A stretch of 64,000 bases of DNA. Source: Halobellus sp. Atlit-31R (GTDB taxonomy: Archaea > Halobacteriota > Halobacteria > Halobacteriales > Haloferacaceae). Where the stretch lies: positions 124,001 to 188,000 of the forward strand of contig QPLR01000001.1 of the NCBI GenBank assembly GCA_003665935.1, written 5' to 3'. Positions 44,093-52,600 of this stretch are shown in pieces. A model generated the notes under the pieces. The model saw only the letters and a program-made list of their open reading frames with translations, was not told the DNA's origin and searched no databases. Each line of letters starts with the position of its first letter. Position 1 is the first letter of the stretch. The translations under genes were made by a program, and so were the position numbers.

Positions 44093-44941
44093 ATGCGAAC
44101 GACTCGTGTCGTCGGAGGCGCGCTCGTCGGCTCCCTCGCTCTCGCTGGGCTCGTGCGGACGATCCGCCGCCGAGGCACTACTTCCCGCGTCGAAACGCTC
44201 TACGAGCACGCGACGGCGGCCACAGACCGCCCCCCGGCGGTCGCCGGCCCCGATTTCGAGGCGCTGCCGCCGCCCGTAGAGAGATACGTGCGCAGTGCAC
44301 TCGCCGAGCGGAAACGGGCCGTCGACTCCGTGGTTCTCCGGCAGGCTGGGCAGGTCCGGACCGGTGACGCCGACTCGCCGTGGCGACCGTTCACGGCGAC
44401 GCAGTACGTCACCACCGACCCGCCGGGGTTCCTCTGGGACGCCGCGGTGCGGTTTGCGCCACTCGTCTCGGTGCGCGTCCGGGATCTGTATGTGGGCGGT
44501 GACGGATCGGCGAGCGTCTCGCTGGCCGGAGCGATTCCGCTTGACGGGGCCGAGGCGAGTCCGGAGCTGAACGAGGCAGAGCTGATGCGGTATCTCGCCG
44601 AAGCCGTCTGGTATCCGACAGCGTTGCTACCGCGGGCGGGTGTCACGTGGAGTGCGATCGACGACGAGACGGCCGCGGCGACGATCGAGTGCGGCGGCGT
44701 GTCGGCGTCGCTCACGTTCACGTTCGACGGCGACGAGGTGCGGACGGTCCACAGCGACGGCCGGTACCGGCGCGTCGACGGGCGCTACGAGCGAACGCCG
44801 TGGACGGGGCACTGGCGGGCGTACGAGATGCGGAACGGGTTCCGCGTGCCGACCGAGGGCGACGTCGTCTGGCACCTCCCGGACGGCGACCTCCACGCCT
44901 GGCACGGGCGCCTCGAGGAGGTGAGCCACGACAGACGCTGA
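44093..44941 (+). CDS. DUF6544-type membrane-anchored protein
   Basis: A 282-residue protein with an N-terminal hydrophobic anchor (VVGGALVGSLALAGLVRTI). Segments PVERYVRSAL, LRQAGQV, WRPFTATQYVTTDPPGFLWDA, RVRDLYVGGDGSASVSLAG and LMRYLAEAVWYPTALLPRAGVTW match my memory of DUF6544. No catalytic motif is visible. Start at 44093 is chosen for the anchor. Role unknown; it sits alone between the HTH-10 and redox genes. Confidence 0.75.
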   Translation: MRTTRVVGGALVGSLALAGLVRTIRRRGTTSRVETLYEHATAATDRPPAVAGPDFEALPPPVERYVRSALAERKRAVDSVVLRQAGQVRTGDADSPWRPFTATQYVTTDPPGFLWDAAVRFAPLVSVRVRDLYVGGDGSASVSLAGAIPLDGAEASPELNEAELMRYLAEAVWYPTALLPRAGVTWSAIDDETAAATIECGGVSASLTFTFDGDEVRTVHSDGRYRRVDGRYERTPWTGHWRAYEMRNGFRVPTEGDVVWHLPDGDLHAWHGRLEEVSHDRR

Positions 44942-44966
44942 GCGGTGCTGCGGCGACGTCTGGAGC

Positions 44967-45989
44967 TCACTCCTCGTAGGTGTGGAAGTCGACCGCCTGC
45001 TCGAGCAGGGTGTCCGGGATTCCGGGGACCTCGTCGGCTCGGACGGGACCGGCCTCGGCGACTTTCTTCGGGTCACGGGGGAAGTCGCGCAGCGCGAAGT
45101 GGATCGAGATACCGGCCTTGGCTCCGTCTGCGAGTGCGATCGGGACCTGGTTGTGGCCCGGCGTTAGATCGCCGACCGCGTAGACGTCCGCCCGTGACGT
45201 CTGCCCGTGGTCGTCGACGTCGACGGTCCCGTCGTCGTTGAGTTCGCAGCCGAGTTCGCGGGCGAGGCCGTTGTTGTACTCGGCTCCGTACATCGCGAAA
45301 CCGCCTTTGTACTCCCGTGTCTGGCCGTCCTCGAACTCGATGGCTTTCAGCCACCCGTCCGCGCCGTTCTGAATCCCGGTGATCTCCTCGTGAACGACGT
45401 CGATAGGGTGATCGGCGAGCATCTGTGCCGTCTCGTCGCTCCACTCGGGGGTCGCGCTCCGGGTGAGGAGGTCGACCTCGTCGGTGAAGTTCAGCAGTAT
45501 CGCGGCGACGTGGGCTGCACTTTCGGAGTGGCCCATCACGTACACCGACTCGTCGACGAACAGATAGCCGTCGCAGTGGAGACAGTAGTGGAGCCCGCGG
45601 CCGGTCCGTGGAAGCGGAGGATCGGGCCGCACGTCGTTCATCCCGGTTGCGAGGACGACGTAGTCGGCTCGGTAGGTCGCGCTGTTACCCCGCAGTTCGA
45701 CCGTGTCGCCGTCAGTGCGGCGACAGGAGGTGAGCGTATCGCGGTAGAGATCGCAGCCGTACGCTTCGAGTTGGTCTTTGCCCACGCCGAGATACGCCGT
45801 ACCGCTCGTTTCCTCCGGCACGCCGATCAGGTTGTGGACCTCCTGCATCATCGCGGCGCGCCCGCCGCCGCGGTCGACGAGCGCCGTCTCGTGTCCGAGT
45901 CGCGTACTGTAGAGAGCGGCAGTCAGCCCCGCGGGGCCGCCACCGACGACCACGACCTCGTACTCCTCGACAGGCACGTCCTGTGTCAT
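44967..45989 (-). CDS. Thioredoxin-reductase-like NAD(P)/FAD oxidoreductase
   Basis: A 340-residue flavoprotein. FAD motif VVVVGGGPAGLTAALYSTRL (about 12-31), a redox CxxC pair Cys136/Cys139 in HYCLHCDGY, an NAD(P)-binding region SVYVMGHSESAAH and a C-terminal FAD motif DVYAVGDLTPGHNQVPIALA. Typical thioredoxin reductase fold with CxxC in the NADPH domain, so it may reduce thioredoxin, glutaredoxin-like or other small thiols. It is divergent from the glutaredoxin-like gene. Confidence 0.9.
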   Translation of the reverse strand: MTQDVPVEEYEVVVVGGGPAGLTAALYSTRLGHETALVDRGGGRAAMMQEVHNLIGVPEETSGTAYLGVGKDQLEAYGCDLYRDTLTSCRRTDGDTVELRGNSATYRADYVVLATGMNDVRPDPPLPRTGRGLHYCLHCDGYLFVDESVYVMGHSESAAHVAAILLNFTDEVDLLTRSATPEWSDETAQMLADHPIDVVHEEITGIQNGADGWLKAIEFEDGQTREYKGGFAMYGAEYNNGLARELGCELNDDGTVDVDDHGQTSRADVYAVGDLTPGHNQVPIALADGAKAGISIHFALRDFPRDPKKVAEAGPVRADEVPGIPDTLLEQAVDFHTYEE

Positions 45990-46142
45990 ACGATCGATGA
46001 CTACTGAGCGAGAAAAAAGCGTACCTCAAGTGTGGGAGCGGACTGCACAGCCGAGCGGCGGTGGCCACCGATTCGGGAGCGTGTGACTCGATTACACAGC
46101 CGGACTACAGCTAATACGAGAACCGATCGATTCGGGAGCACG

Positions 46143-46388
46143 ATGGCCGATCTGGAACTGTACGACCGTCGGGACTGTCCGTACTCGAAGCAAGTCCGAG
46201 ACACGCTGAGCGACCTGGGAATCGCGTACGACGAGACGGTCGTCCCCGACAAACACACCGATCGCGACGAACTGTACGAGCGGACGGGACAGCGCGGCGT
46301 CCCAGTGCTCTTCGATCCGGCACTGGAAGACGACTGGCTCGCGAACAGTGACGAGATCATCGAACATCTCGAACGCACCCACCAGTGA
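46143..46388 (+). CDS. Glutaredoxin-like / GST N-terminal domain protein
   Basis: An 81-residue thioredoxin-fold protein with active site DCPYSKQV (Cys12, Ser15; monothiol CxxS), cis-Pro in GQRGVPVLFD and a C-terminal SDEIIEHLERTH typical of glutaredoxin/GST-N domains. It may form mixed disulfides with a low-molecular-weight thiol. It sits between a TrxR-like gene and a soluble transducer on the same strand, 82 bases ahead of the latter. Confidence 0.88.
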   Translation: MADLELYDRRDCPYSKQVRDTLSDLGIAYDETVVPDKHTDRDELYERTGQRGVPVLFDPALEDDWLANSDEIIEHLERTHQ

Positions 46389-46470
46389 CGCGACCGAGCC
46401 CCCCACAGCGAGGTCGTTGGGCCGCCCGGTTGCGGAGACGACCCGTGAGCGAATCGCGCGGGCGACGACA

Positions 46471-47682
46471 ATGAGCTCGAGACGCACCACCGAGTCACGC
46501 AGAGCCGAACTCATCGAGCTCCTCCCGTGCGAGAGAGCAGAGTTGACAGCGTTCGTTTCGGCGGCGCTCTCCTCCGAACTCGGCGACGTGGGGCACTCAG
46601 AAGAGCTCCTCCAAGAGATCGGACGCGCCTATCTCACCTCCGTACTCCCGAGTGGAGCACAGGCGGACGTGACGGCGTTCGCTCGCTCCTGTGCCGACGC
46701 CGCGCTGTCCGAGGACACGCTCGTAACGCTCCTCGCGACACTGCAGGCCCACCTGGTGACGACGGCCGAGGGCGCGGAGGCGGTCGCTCCGTCCCACTGT
46801 GCGCGCGTAGTCGGACGTGACGTCGCCGCCGTCGGTGCTGCGTTCGCTCGAGCACAGTCCGAGACAGCGTCCGGCGTGACCTCCGACGTCCGGGCGCGCG
46901 CCGAGAAGGTCGCCGATCGGTCGACGGAGATCGAATCCCTCGCCGAGCAGCAGTCGTCGAATATGGACGAACTGAGCCGCGAAGTCGGCGAGATCAGCGC
47001 CGCCGTCGAGGAGGTCGCCGCGTCGACCGAGGAGATCAACGACCAGAGCGACGACGCGGCGGCGCTCGCCGAGGACGGCTGTGCGAAGGTCCGACTCCTC
47101 GACGAGCGGATCGAGGAGATCCACGAGCGAGCCGCGCGGGTGATGGAGGCGATCGAGGTGCTCGTCGACCAGATCGACGAGATCGACCACTTCGTCGACA
47201 CGATCGACGAGATCGCTGATCAGACGAATATGCTCGCGCTCAACGCGTCGATCGAGGCCGCCCGTGTCGACGGCGGCGACGGATTCGCCGTCGTTGCCGA
47301 CGAGGTGAAGTCGCTGGCGGAGGACAGCCAGGCGGAGGCGGCACGGATCCGGGAGTTGGTTCAGCGGATCGAGGACGCGACCGAACGGGTGGCAGACGAC
47401 ATCGACGGCGTCGCACGACAGACCGAAGCCGGTCGTCGAGCAGTGGCGGAGTCGGTCGATACGTTCGAGGACATCGAAGAGCTCACCGGTCGCCTCTCCG
47501 GCAGTATGAGCGAGATCGCGACCGCGACGGGCCAGCAGGCCGAGAGCACCGAGGAACTCGCGATGATGGCCGACGAGGCGAGTTGGAAAGCGGAGATGAT
47601 CGTCGAGGAGGTCCACGAGATCAAAGGCAGCAACGAAGCGCTCCGCGACGACCTCGAACGATCGCTATCTGACGAACCGTGA
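46471..47682 (+). CDS. Soluble methyl-accepting chemotaxis transducer
   Basis: A 403-residue transducer without membrane spans. A helical N-terminal domain (1-130) contains Cys20, Cys74 and Cys110, and another Cys (204) follows in the coiled coil; no heme-type or PAS motif is recognised. The signalling domain has a hairpin tip [20 protein letters not shown] (about 250-270) and flanking adaptation helices. Cytosolic, feeding the CheA pathway. Position among thioredoxin-reductase, glutaredoxin and peroxiredoxin genes suggests redox sensing (inference). Confidence 0.92.
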   Translation: MSSRRTTESRRAELIELLPCERAELTAFVSAALSSELGDVGHSEELLQEIGRAYLTSVLPSGAQADVTAFARSCADAALSEDTLVTLLATLQAHLVTTAEGAEAVAPSHCARVVGRDVAAVGAAFARAQSETASGVTSDVRARAEKVADRSTEIESLAEQQSSNMDELSREVGEISAAVEEVAASTEEINDQSDDAAALAEDGCAKVRLLDERIEEIHERAARVMEAIEVLVDQIDEIDHFVDTIDEIADQTNMLALNASIEAARVDGGDGFAVVADEVKSLAEDSQAEAARIRELVQRIEDATERVADDIDGVARQTEAGRRAVAESVDTFEDIEELTGRLSGSMSEIATATGQQAESTEELAMMADEASWKAEMIVEEVHEIKGSNEALRDDLERSLSDEP

Positions 47683-47697
47683 GCCGGTGAGTGAGCG

Positions 47698-48192
47698 TTA
47701 GGTCGCGGCGTCGACGGCTTCGATTGCCTCCCCCACCTCGGCCCAGCGCGGCTGCTCGGCCGGATCGTCCGTACTCCACGCGTAGCGGATCGTCCGGTCG
47801 GTGTCGACGAGGAACACGGACCGTTTCGCGATGCGCTTGTGCTCTCTGAACTCGTCGTAGAGAACGCCGTACGACTCGGCGACGCTGCCGTCGCTGTCGG
47901 AAAGCAGCGTGTAGCCGAGCCGCTCCGCCTCTGCGAAGGCCTGGTGGCTGTACGATCGGTCGGTGGAGATGCCGAACACCGTCACCGACTCGTCGATGTC
48001 GAACCACGCGAGGTCGTGGAGATCACACAGCGCAGTCGTACACGCGGGGTGGAAGTCGAACAGGTAGAAACTGAGCAGGACTGGCCCCTGCTGGAGCGCG
48101 TCTGTCAGCCGATACCGTCCGACGTCCGTGTCGGCCGACGAATCTGTGCCGGGCAGTGCAAACTCGGGCGCGGTGACTCCTTCTCGGATCAT
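47698..48192 (-). CDS. Peroxiredoxin (AhpC/TSA family)
   Basis: A 164-residue thioredoxin-fold peroxidase. The segment FHPACTTALCDL contains Cys51 (peroxidatic, in PxCTxxxC-like context) and Cys56. Downstream landmarks are VFGISTDRSYSHQAFAE and LLSDSDGSVAESYGV. ATG at 48192 gives MIREGVTAPEF, the typical beginning. It reduces peroxides using a thiol partner, perhaps the neighbouring glutaredoxin- or TrxR-like proteins. It converges with the transducer. Confidence 0.9.
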   Translation of the reverse strand: MIREGVTAPEFALPGTDSSADTDVGRYRLTDALQQGPVLLSFYLFDFHPACTTALCDLHDLAWFDIDESVTVFGISTDRSYSHQAFAEAERLGYTLLSDSDGSVAESYGVLYDEFREHKRIAKRSVFLVDTDRTIRYAWSTDDPAEQPRWAEVGEAIEAVDAAT

Positions 48193-48385
48193 CTCTAGGT
48201 ACCCACTGCGGGCGGATCCCCACTTCGAGCGAAGCGTCACCGGCCCGCTGTGTGACTGAGCGGTTTCGATCACCGATAGATGAGCCTGCCGCGGCTGTGC
48301 AACCGTCTTCAACAGGCACACGCTGCCGCGGGATGTCGGCCCGGAGGCCGTGTCAGCGACCGGTTACTTCGATCGAACGCAGTCC

Positions 48386-48979
48386 TCACCGATCGACGGC
48401 CGAGTCCCAGAACACGTCGGGGAGACTCCGACTCTGATTCTCCTCGAGATACTCCTGTTTCGTTAGATTCGCCTCCTCGATGAGCGAGGCGGCCTCGCCG
48501 GCCCAGATGTAGAATCCGACGAGCGTCTCGCGGCGCATCTGGTCCAGATCGACCGGGTGGTAGACGTTGACGACCCCGCCGTCTTCGCGGTTCAGTTCCG
48601 AGCGGGTCAAGAGTCCGAGCTCGACCAACTGTTTCAGATAGCGCGACACCGTGCTCCGGTCGTAGCCGAGCGCGGTCGCGACTTCCTTCGCGGAGAGCGG
48701 CCCGTCGCCGATGACGCAGAGACAGATATCCAGGCCGGCCTTCGGCAGCCCAAAGGCTTCGAGCAGGACCTCCTTGATCGTCGGCGTTCGAACGGTCATC
48801 TCCGGCTGAGTCACTCGCTGCATCGGCGTGCCGTGACACGACATCGGGGCGTCGTCCTGCCCGAGCGCGAGGACGATGTTGTCACAGTCGACACACTCGA
48901 AGACGCTGTACCGCGCCGACTGGGGGTCGTACTGGACTTCCTCGGACGGTCTGGCACCCCCGTCACTGCTGTCAGACAT
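48386..48979 (-). CDS. HTH regulator with N-terminal zinc-binding motif
   Basis: A 197-residue regulator. N-terminal ribbon-like cysteines Cys29, Cys32 and Cys48 (FECVDCD and MSCHG), then a TrmB/MarR-like winged HTH (LSAKEVATALGYDRSTVSRYL, KQLVELGLLTRSELN) and a helical C-terminus. It probably binds DNA; the ligand may be metal or redox-linked through the Cys cluster. It lies upstream of the peroxiredoxin gene on the same strand, separated by 193 bases. Confidence 0.85.
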   Translation of the reverse strand: MSDSSDGGARPSEEVQYDPQSARYSVFECVDCDNIVLALGQDDAPMSCHGTPMQRVTQPEMTVRTPTIKEVLLEAFGLPKAGLDICLCVIGDGPLSAKEVATALGYDRSTVSRYLKQLVELGLLTRSELNREDGGVVNVYHPVDLDQMRRETLVGFYIWAGEAASLIEEANLTKQEYLEENQSRSLPDVFWDSAVDR

Positions 48980-49039
48980 ACGTTGCTGTGCTCCGGATAC
49001 GGGCAATCTCTCTCCGGCAGCATATAAGTCTGCGTGCGG

Positions 49040-49312
49040 TCAGCCGTCGGCGTCGTCTGGTTCGGAATCGATGACCGAGAGGCCGCCGAGACCGAGATCC
49101 AGCAGCTCTTCGCCGGTGGTCGTCACGCGGACCTCCCCGCCGGGAGAGACCCGAGCGACATCACAGTCGACGAGTCTCCGGAGATGCGCTCGGACGGTGA
49201 GTTCGTCCGTATTGAGCGCCGCCGCGAGCGCTTCGACCGTCGTCGTCTCGCCACCGTGAGCAGCGCTCGATTCGGCGAGGCACTGCAGAACCGCTCGCCG
49301 TGTCACGCTCAC
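49040..49312 (-). CDS. Small winged-helix DNA-binding protein
   Basis: About 90 residues, mostly one winged HTH: VTRRAVLQCLAESSAAHGG, TTTVEALAAALNTDELTVRAHLRRL, CDVARVSPGGEVRVTTTGEEL, and a short acidic tail. Starts at TTG 49315, GTG 49312 or GTG 49306 are possible. It is separated by 60 bases from the zinc-HTH gene, on the same strand. Targets unknown. Confidence 0.8.
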   Translation of the reverse strand: MSVTRRAVLQCLAESSAAHGGETTTVEALAAALNTDELTVRAHLRRLVDCDVARVSPGGEVRVTTTGEELLDLGLGGLSVIDSEPDDADG

Positions 49313-49612
49313 CAAACGGACCCTCCCGGCTCGGCGCGTCCTACCGCTCGCGTCGGCCGTCTACCGGGGGGATTCACTCCGGAGGCGGCTGTGGTGTGCG
49401 CATCGCGGCCGGAACAGATCGGTCGGACCATCGGTACGGTGAGTGTCTGTCGCGTGACAGCGCATCCGGGAGAACGTCACTGGCGTAATTACTCGTTCCG
49501 GGCGCGTGCAACGTGGTTACAACGACGTACGGTGGCTCTCCGGTCATCGTTTCCAGAAGTCGGCGGCTCCGGACTGATTCGACGTCAAGAACGGCGGCCA
49601 CCTCGAACGCAT
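49313..49612. other. Spacer upstream of DtxR-like palindrome, no supported gene
   Basis: 300 bases. A minus-strand ORF reaches 49601 (75 aa) but its composition and codon choice are unlike neighbours and it has no recognisable motif. The promoter of the winged-helix gene should be in its first 60 bases. Confidence 0.45.
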
Positions 49613-49630
49613 TTTTAGGCTTGCCTAAAA
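49613..49630. promoter_or_regulatory. DtxR/MntR-like palindromic operator
   Basis: TTTTAGGCTTGCCTAAAA: perfect 8-bp arms (TTTTAGGC and GCCTAAAA) around TT. The TTAGGC...GCCTAA core matches the style of DtxR/IdeR/MntR metal-responsive operators. It stands 80 bases upstream of the remnant Mn-transporter-like gene, which supports a metal-responsive role. Confidence 0.6.
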
Positions 49631-49709
49631 TTTGTGGGCCTGTGACGCAACGAGTCGGACCGCAGATCGACGTCCAGTCCGGACAGCGACCGAAGAGAAG
49701 AGTACTGCG

Positions 49710-49970
49710 ATGAGCCGACGACGATCGTCGATCTGCTCTCCGGCGCTGCGACTGAAACCTGGGTCGTGGTCTGGTCGTTCGTCGCCCTCTCGGTCCTCGT
49801 CGTGGAGTTGTTCCAGCGCGTCGTCGACGACGCCGTCCCCTCGCGGTTCGGCGCGTCCGAACGGCTCCAACCAGTCGGTGGCGCGCTGCTGGGGCTGATC
49901 CCCGGCTGTGGCGGTGCGATCGCCGTCACCTCTCTGTACGGGCGCGGAACCGTCCGACTCGGGACTGTCG
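49710..49970 (+). pseudogene. Truncated, frameshifted manganese-transporter-like gene
   Basis: From the ATG at 49710 the frame is lost after five bases: ATGAG followed by CCGACGACGATC would give M-x-P-T-T-I-V-D-L-L-S-G-A-A-T-E-T-W if one base were restored. In the recovered frame the protein continues WVVVWSFVALSVLVVELFQR, then LQPVGGALLGLIPGCGGAIA and GTVRLGTV, and then diverges. This matches my memory of the N-terminus of haloarchaeal putative manganese transporters (about 350-400 residues). Only about 90 codons remain. It overlaps no other gene. Confidence 0.6.
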
Positions 49971-50205
49971 GGGAAGCGGCCCCGAATCGGGGCAGGGTGC
50001 GTATGCTCGCTGCGTCGGGAGCCGTCGGCTGTCAGTGTGCAAGTACGTGAGCACCGAACAGGCTATATACGATTGCCACAGGATGGCTACTGCCGGTCAT
50101 CGCCCGGAACGTCAGCGTCGCGATCGACACGGGACAGACACCGCGTCAGGACGGACGTGCGGTCTCGGTCGCGCGGTCGGTGCGCTACCCCGCCGGCACG
50201 CTACA

Positions 50206-50688
50206 ATGAAACTCGCGCCACTCCTCCGCAACAGGGCCGCTGTCTCTCCGGTCATCGGCGTCGTCCTGATGTTCGCCATCACGATCACCCTCGCCGCGGT
50301 CGTCGGAGCGCTCCTCCTCGGCGTCGAGGGGCAACTCCAGAGCGACAGCCCGCAGGCGACGTTCGACTTCGAGTTCGATCGGGACGTCGGCGGCAGCGGC
50401 GACGGCTGGGACGACGACGACTCCATCCTGATCACGCACACGGCCGGGGACACAATCGACAGCGACCGGCTCGCGGTGCAGCTCGGGTCCTTCACGCCCA
50501 CGCTCGGGGGGTGGACCGGCGACGTGTCCGCCGGCGACTCAGAGCGGATCGTCGCGGAGGCGGACGGTACCTACGAGGCCGGCAAAGTCCCGCTGAGCGA
50601 GTTCGCTCCCGGCGCGGAGCTCCGCGTCGTCTGGACAGGACCGGACGGCGAACAGTCGGCGACGCTCGCGTCCGCGACGCTTTCCTGA
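50206..50688 (+). CDS. Type IV pilin-like protein
   Basis: A 160-residue archaeal type IV pilin. The N-terminal prepilin motif is NRAAVSPVIGVVLMFAITIT, followed by LAAVVGALLLGVEG, then a Gly/Asp-rich acidic head with beta-type sequence. PibD processing is expected close to the AVSPVIG. ATG at 50206; a TATA-like CTATATACG is about 145 bases upstream, so a leader is likely. Same family as the genes at 14580 and 58852. Confidence 0.9.
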   Translation: MKLAPLLRNRAAVSPVIGVVLMFAITITLAAVVGALLLGVEGQLQSDSPQATFDFEFDRDVGGSGDGWDDDDSILITHTAGDTIDSDRLAVQLGSFTPTLGGWTGDVSAGDSERIVAEADGTYEAGKVPLSEFAPGAELRVVWTGPDGEQSATLASATLS

Positions 50689-50734
50689 CCCGGCCGCGAG
50701 ACATTGATCAGCGTCGGGCGCGTTCGAACTCGCA

Positions 50735-51358
50735 GTGACGCTTCTCTCCGACACCGACCGGCTGAAACTGGACGACGCGGCCGACGGCCGGTTCTACGAC
50801 GCGCCGCGGTTCGTCACGCACGCGGACGAGGCGTTCTGCGACCGGTTGACTGCGCTGTACGACGACCTCCTCGACCCCGGCGACCGCGTGTTCGACGCGA
50901 TGGGCAGCTGGGTGTCTCACCTCCCCGCGGTCCCGCTGGATCGCGTCGTCGGCCACGGCCTCAACGCGGACGAACTCGCGGCGAACGACCGCTACGACGA
51001 GTGGTTCGTGCAGAGTTTCAACGACGACCAGACGCTGCCGCTCGACGACGCCGCGTTCGACGTGGTCTGCTGTGCCCTGTCGGTGCAGTATCTCCAGTAT
51101 CCGGCCGCGGTGTTCGCCGAGTTCGAGCGAGTGCTCGACCGCGACGGCCTCGTCGTGGTGAGTTTCACAAACCGGATGTTCCCGACGAAGGCGATCAGAG
51201 CCTGGCGGCTGGCGTCGATGCCCGAGCGGGCCGAACTGGTCGAGGCGTATCTCGACGCCGGCGGGCTGACCGCGGTGAACCGCATTGCGGAAGAGGGGGC
51301 CGGCGATCCGTTCTACGCCGTCGTGGGGCGAGCGGGTTCGGGGGCCGACGAAGTGTGA
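50735..51358 (+). CDS. SAM-dependent methyltransferase-like protein
   Basis: A 207-residue class I methyltransferase-like protein from GTG at 50735. A motif I-like segment DRVFDAMGSWVSHLP is atypical (no GxGxG), but PLDDAAFDVVCCALSVQYLQ (motif post-II) and VLDRDGLVVVSFTNRMFPTK fit the fold. Substrate unknown. It begins 46 bases after the pilin stop and could be cotranscribed. Confidence 0.85.
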   Translation: MTLLSDTDRLKLDDAADGRFYDAPRFVTHADEAFCDRLTALYDDLLDPGDRVFDAMGSWVSHLPAVPLDRVVGHGLNADELAANDRYDEWFVQSFNDDQTLPLDDAAFDVVCCALSVQYLQYPAAVFAEFERVLDRDGLVVVSFTNRMFPTKAIRAWRLASMPERAELVEAYLDAGGLTAVNRIAEEGAGDPFYAVVGRAGSGADEV

Positions 51359-51392
51359 GCCGCCGCGTCGATACCCCGCGGTGAGCCGCCGA

Positions 51393-51635
51393 TCAGCCGC
51401 CGTGCTTTCGGTACCAGACGCGCTCGCCGACCGGCGACTCGTCGCCGATGTCCAGTCTGTCGAGAAACAGATCGCGGACCGCGAACGTGACGACCAACTC
51501 GACCGGGTCGCCGTCCGGCGGCCGAACCGTGACGACGCAGTGGCCGTGGCGCTCGGCGATCGACTCGATCGTCCCGACGGACCACCGGTCGACGTGGTGG
51601 CTCGGCTCCCGCGCGTGGATGCGATCGTGGGTCAT
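51393..51635 (-). CDS. Small conserved haloarchaeal protein, unknown
   Basis: An 80-residue protein beginning MTHDRIHAREPSHHVDRW, with a beta-rich middle (GHCVVTVRPPDGDPVELVVTFAV) and end ESPVGERVWYRKHGG. It overlaps the SDR gene by 4 bases (ATGA), so the two are translationally coupled. It resembles uncharacterised haloarchaeal families; no catalytic motif is visible. Confidence 0.8.
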   Translation of the reverse strand: MTHDRIHAREPSHHVDRWSVGTIESIAERHGHCVVTVRPPDGDPVELVVTFAVRDLFLDRLDIGDESPVGERVWYRKHGG

Positions 51636-52552
51636 CGCGAGGCGTCGGGACTCGCCGACAGAGGCTCGTCGACGTCCAGCGCGTCGGCGCTGTACTCCCA
51701 GAGCCGCCGGGCGGCGTCGAGGTCGCGGGCCGCCTCAGACGGCGTCGTCGGCTGCTGTCCAGAGAAGTAGCGTCCGGAGACGTCCGCCGTCCGCGGCGAG
51801 ACGCCGACGAACAGGAGCTCGGCGGCCCCGTCCGCGACGGAGGTGACTCCGGGGACGACGTCGAGGACCTGCACGAGCTTCGGCAGCGGCCCCGGGAGAA
51901 ATCGGCTGAAGCCGCTGCCGGGGATCGCGCCCGGATGGACGCTGTTCGAGGTGACCGCGCGCCCGGCGGCGTCCAGTCGCCGCGCGAGTTCGGCCGCAAA
52001 GAGGACATTGGCGAGCTTCGAGTGGCTGTACGCCCAGGTCCCCGAATACTGCTCGACGCCCCGCACGCGGTCCAGGTCCAGCGACACGCCCTGGTGGGCC
52101 GCGGAGGCAGTCGTGACGACGCGAGCCTCCTCGCGCAGGTGATCCAGTAGCTCTGTGGTCAGCAGGAACGGCGCGAGGTGGTTGACGTGGAACGTGTACT
52201 CGAACCCGAGCGCCGTCAGCCGTCCCTCGCGGAAGAACCCGCCGGCGTTGTTGAGCAGGACGTCGAGCGCATCCGTCTCGCTGCGGACGGCGTCCGCGAG
52301 GTCGCGGACCGCCCCGACGTCGGCGAAGTCTGCCTCGAGGAAAGTCGCGTCGGCCCCGAGCGCCCCGAGTTCGTCGACGAGGGCCGCACCGGCCGCCGCG
52401 TCCCGCCCGTGGACGATCACCTCGGCGCCGAGTCGGCCCAGCGCCAGCGCGGCCGCCCGCCCGATCCCGCTCGTCGATCCCGTGACGAGCGCCGTCTTCC
52501 CGCTGCAGTCGACGCCCGCAACACCTGCGAGCGCCTCCGGCGACTTGCTCAT
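51632..52552 (-). CDS. Short-chain dehydrogenase/reductase
   Basis: A 306-residue SDR (retinol dehydrogenase-like length). Cofactor motif TGSTSGIGRAAALALGRL near residue 24, NNAGGFF at about 90, catalytic Tyr and Lys in WAYSHSKLAN (YxxxK), and HPGAIPGSGF after it. It reduces or oxidises an alcohol/ketone with NAD(P)(H). It is coupled to the following small gene. The substrate is unknown. Confidence 0.93.
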   Translation of the reverse strand: MSKSPEALAGVAGVDCSGKTALVTGSTSGIGRAAALALGRLGAEVIVHGRDAAAGAALVDELGALGADATFLEADFADVGAVRDLADAVRSETDALDVLLNNAGGFFREGRLTALGFEYTFHVNHLAPFLLTTELLDHLREEARVVTTASAAHQGVSLDLDRVRGVEQYSGTWAYSHSKLANVLFAAELARRLDAAGRAVTSNSVHPGAIPGSGFSRFLPGPLPKLVQVLDVVPGVTSVADGAAELLFVGVSPRTADVSGRYFSGQQPTTPSEAARDLDAARRLWEYSADALDVDEPLSASPDASR

Positions 52553-52600
52553 ACGAGTGTTTGGGGCTCCACGGACAAAACGCCCCGTGTCACAGAGACT

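Noticed and set aside
43852..44178. Minus-strand ORF (108 aa) overlapping the DUF6544 start
   Set aside because: No motif, overlaps the better-supported gene and the promoter region.
49374..49601. 75-codon minus-strand ORF ending near the DtxR-like palindrome
   Set aside because: Atypical composition and no motif; GTG start only. It could be a divergent gene controlled by the palindrome, but evidence is too weak.
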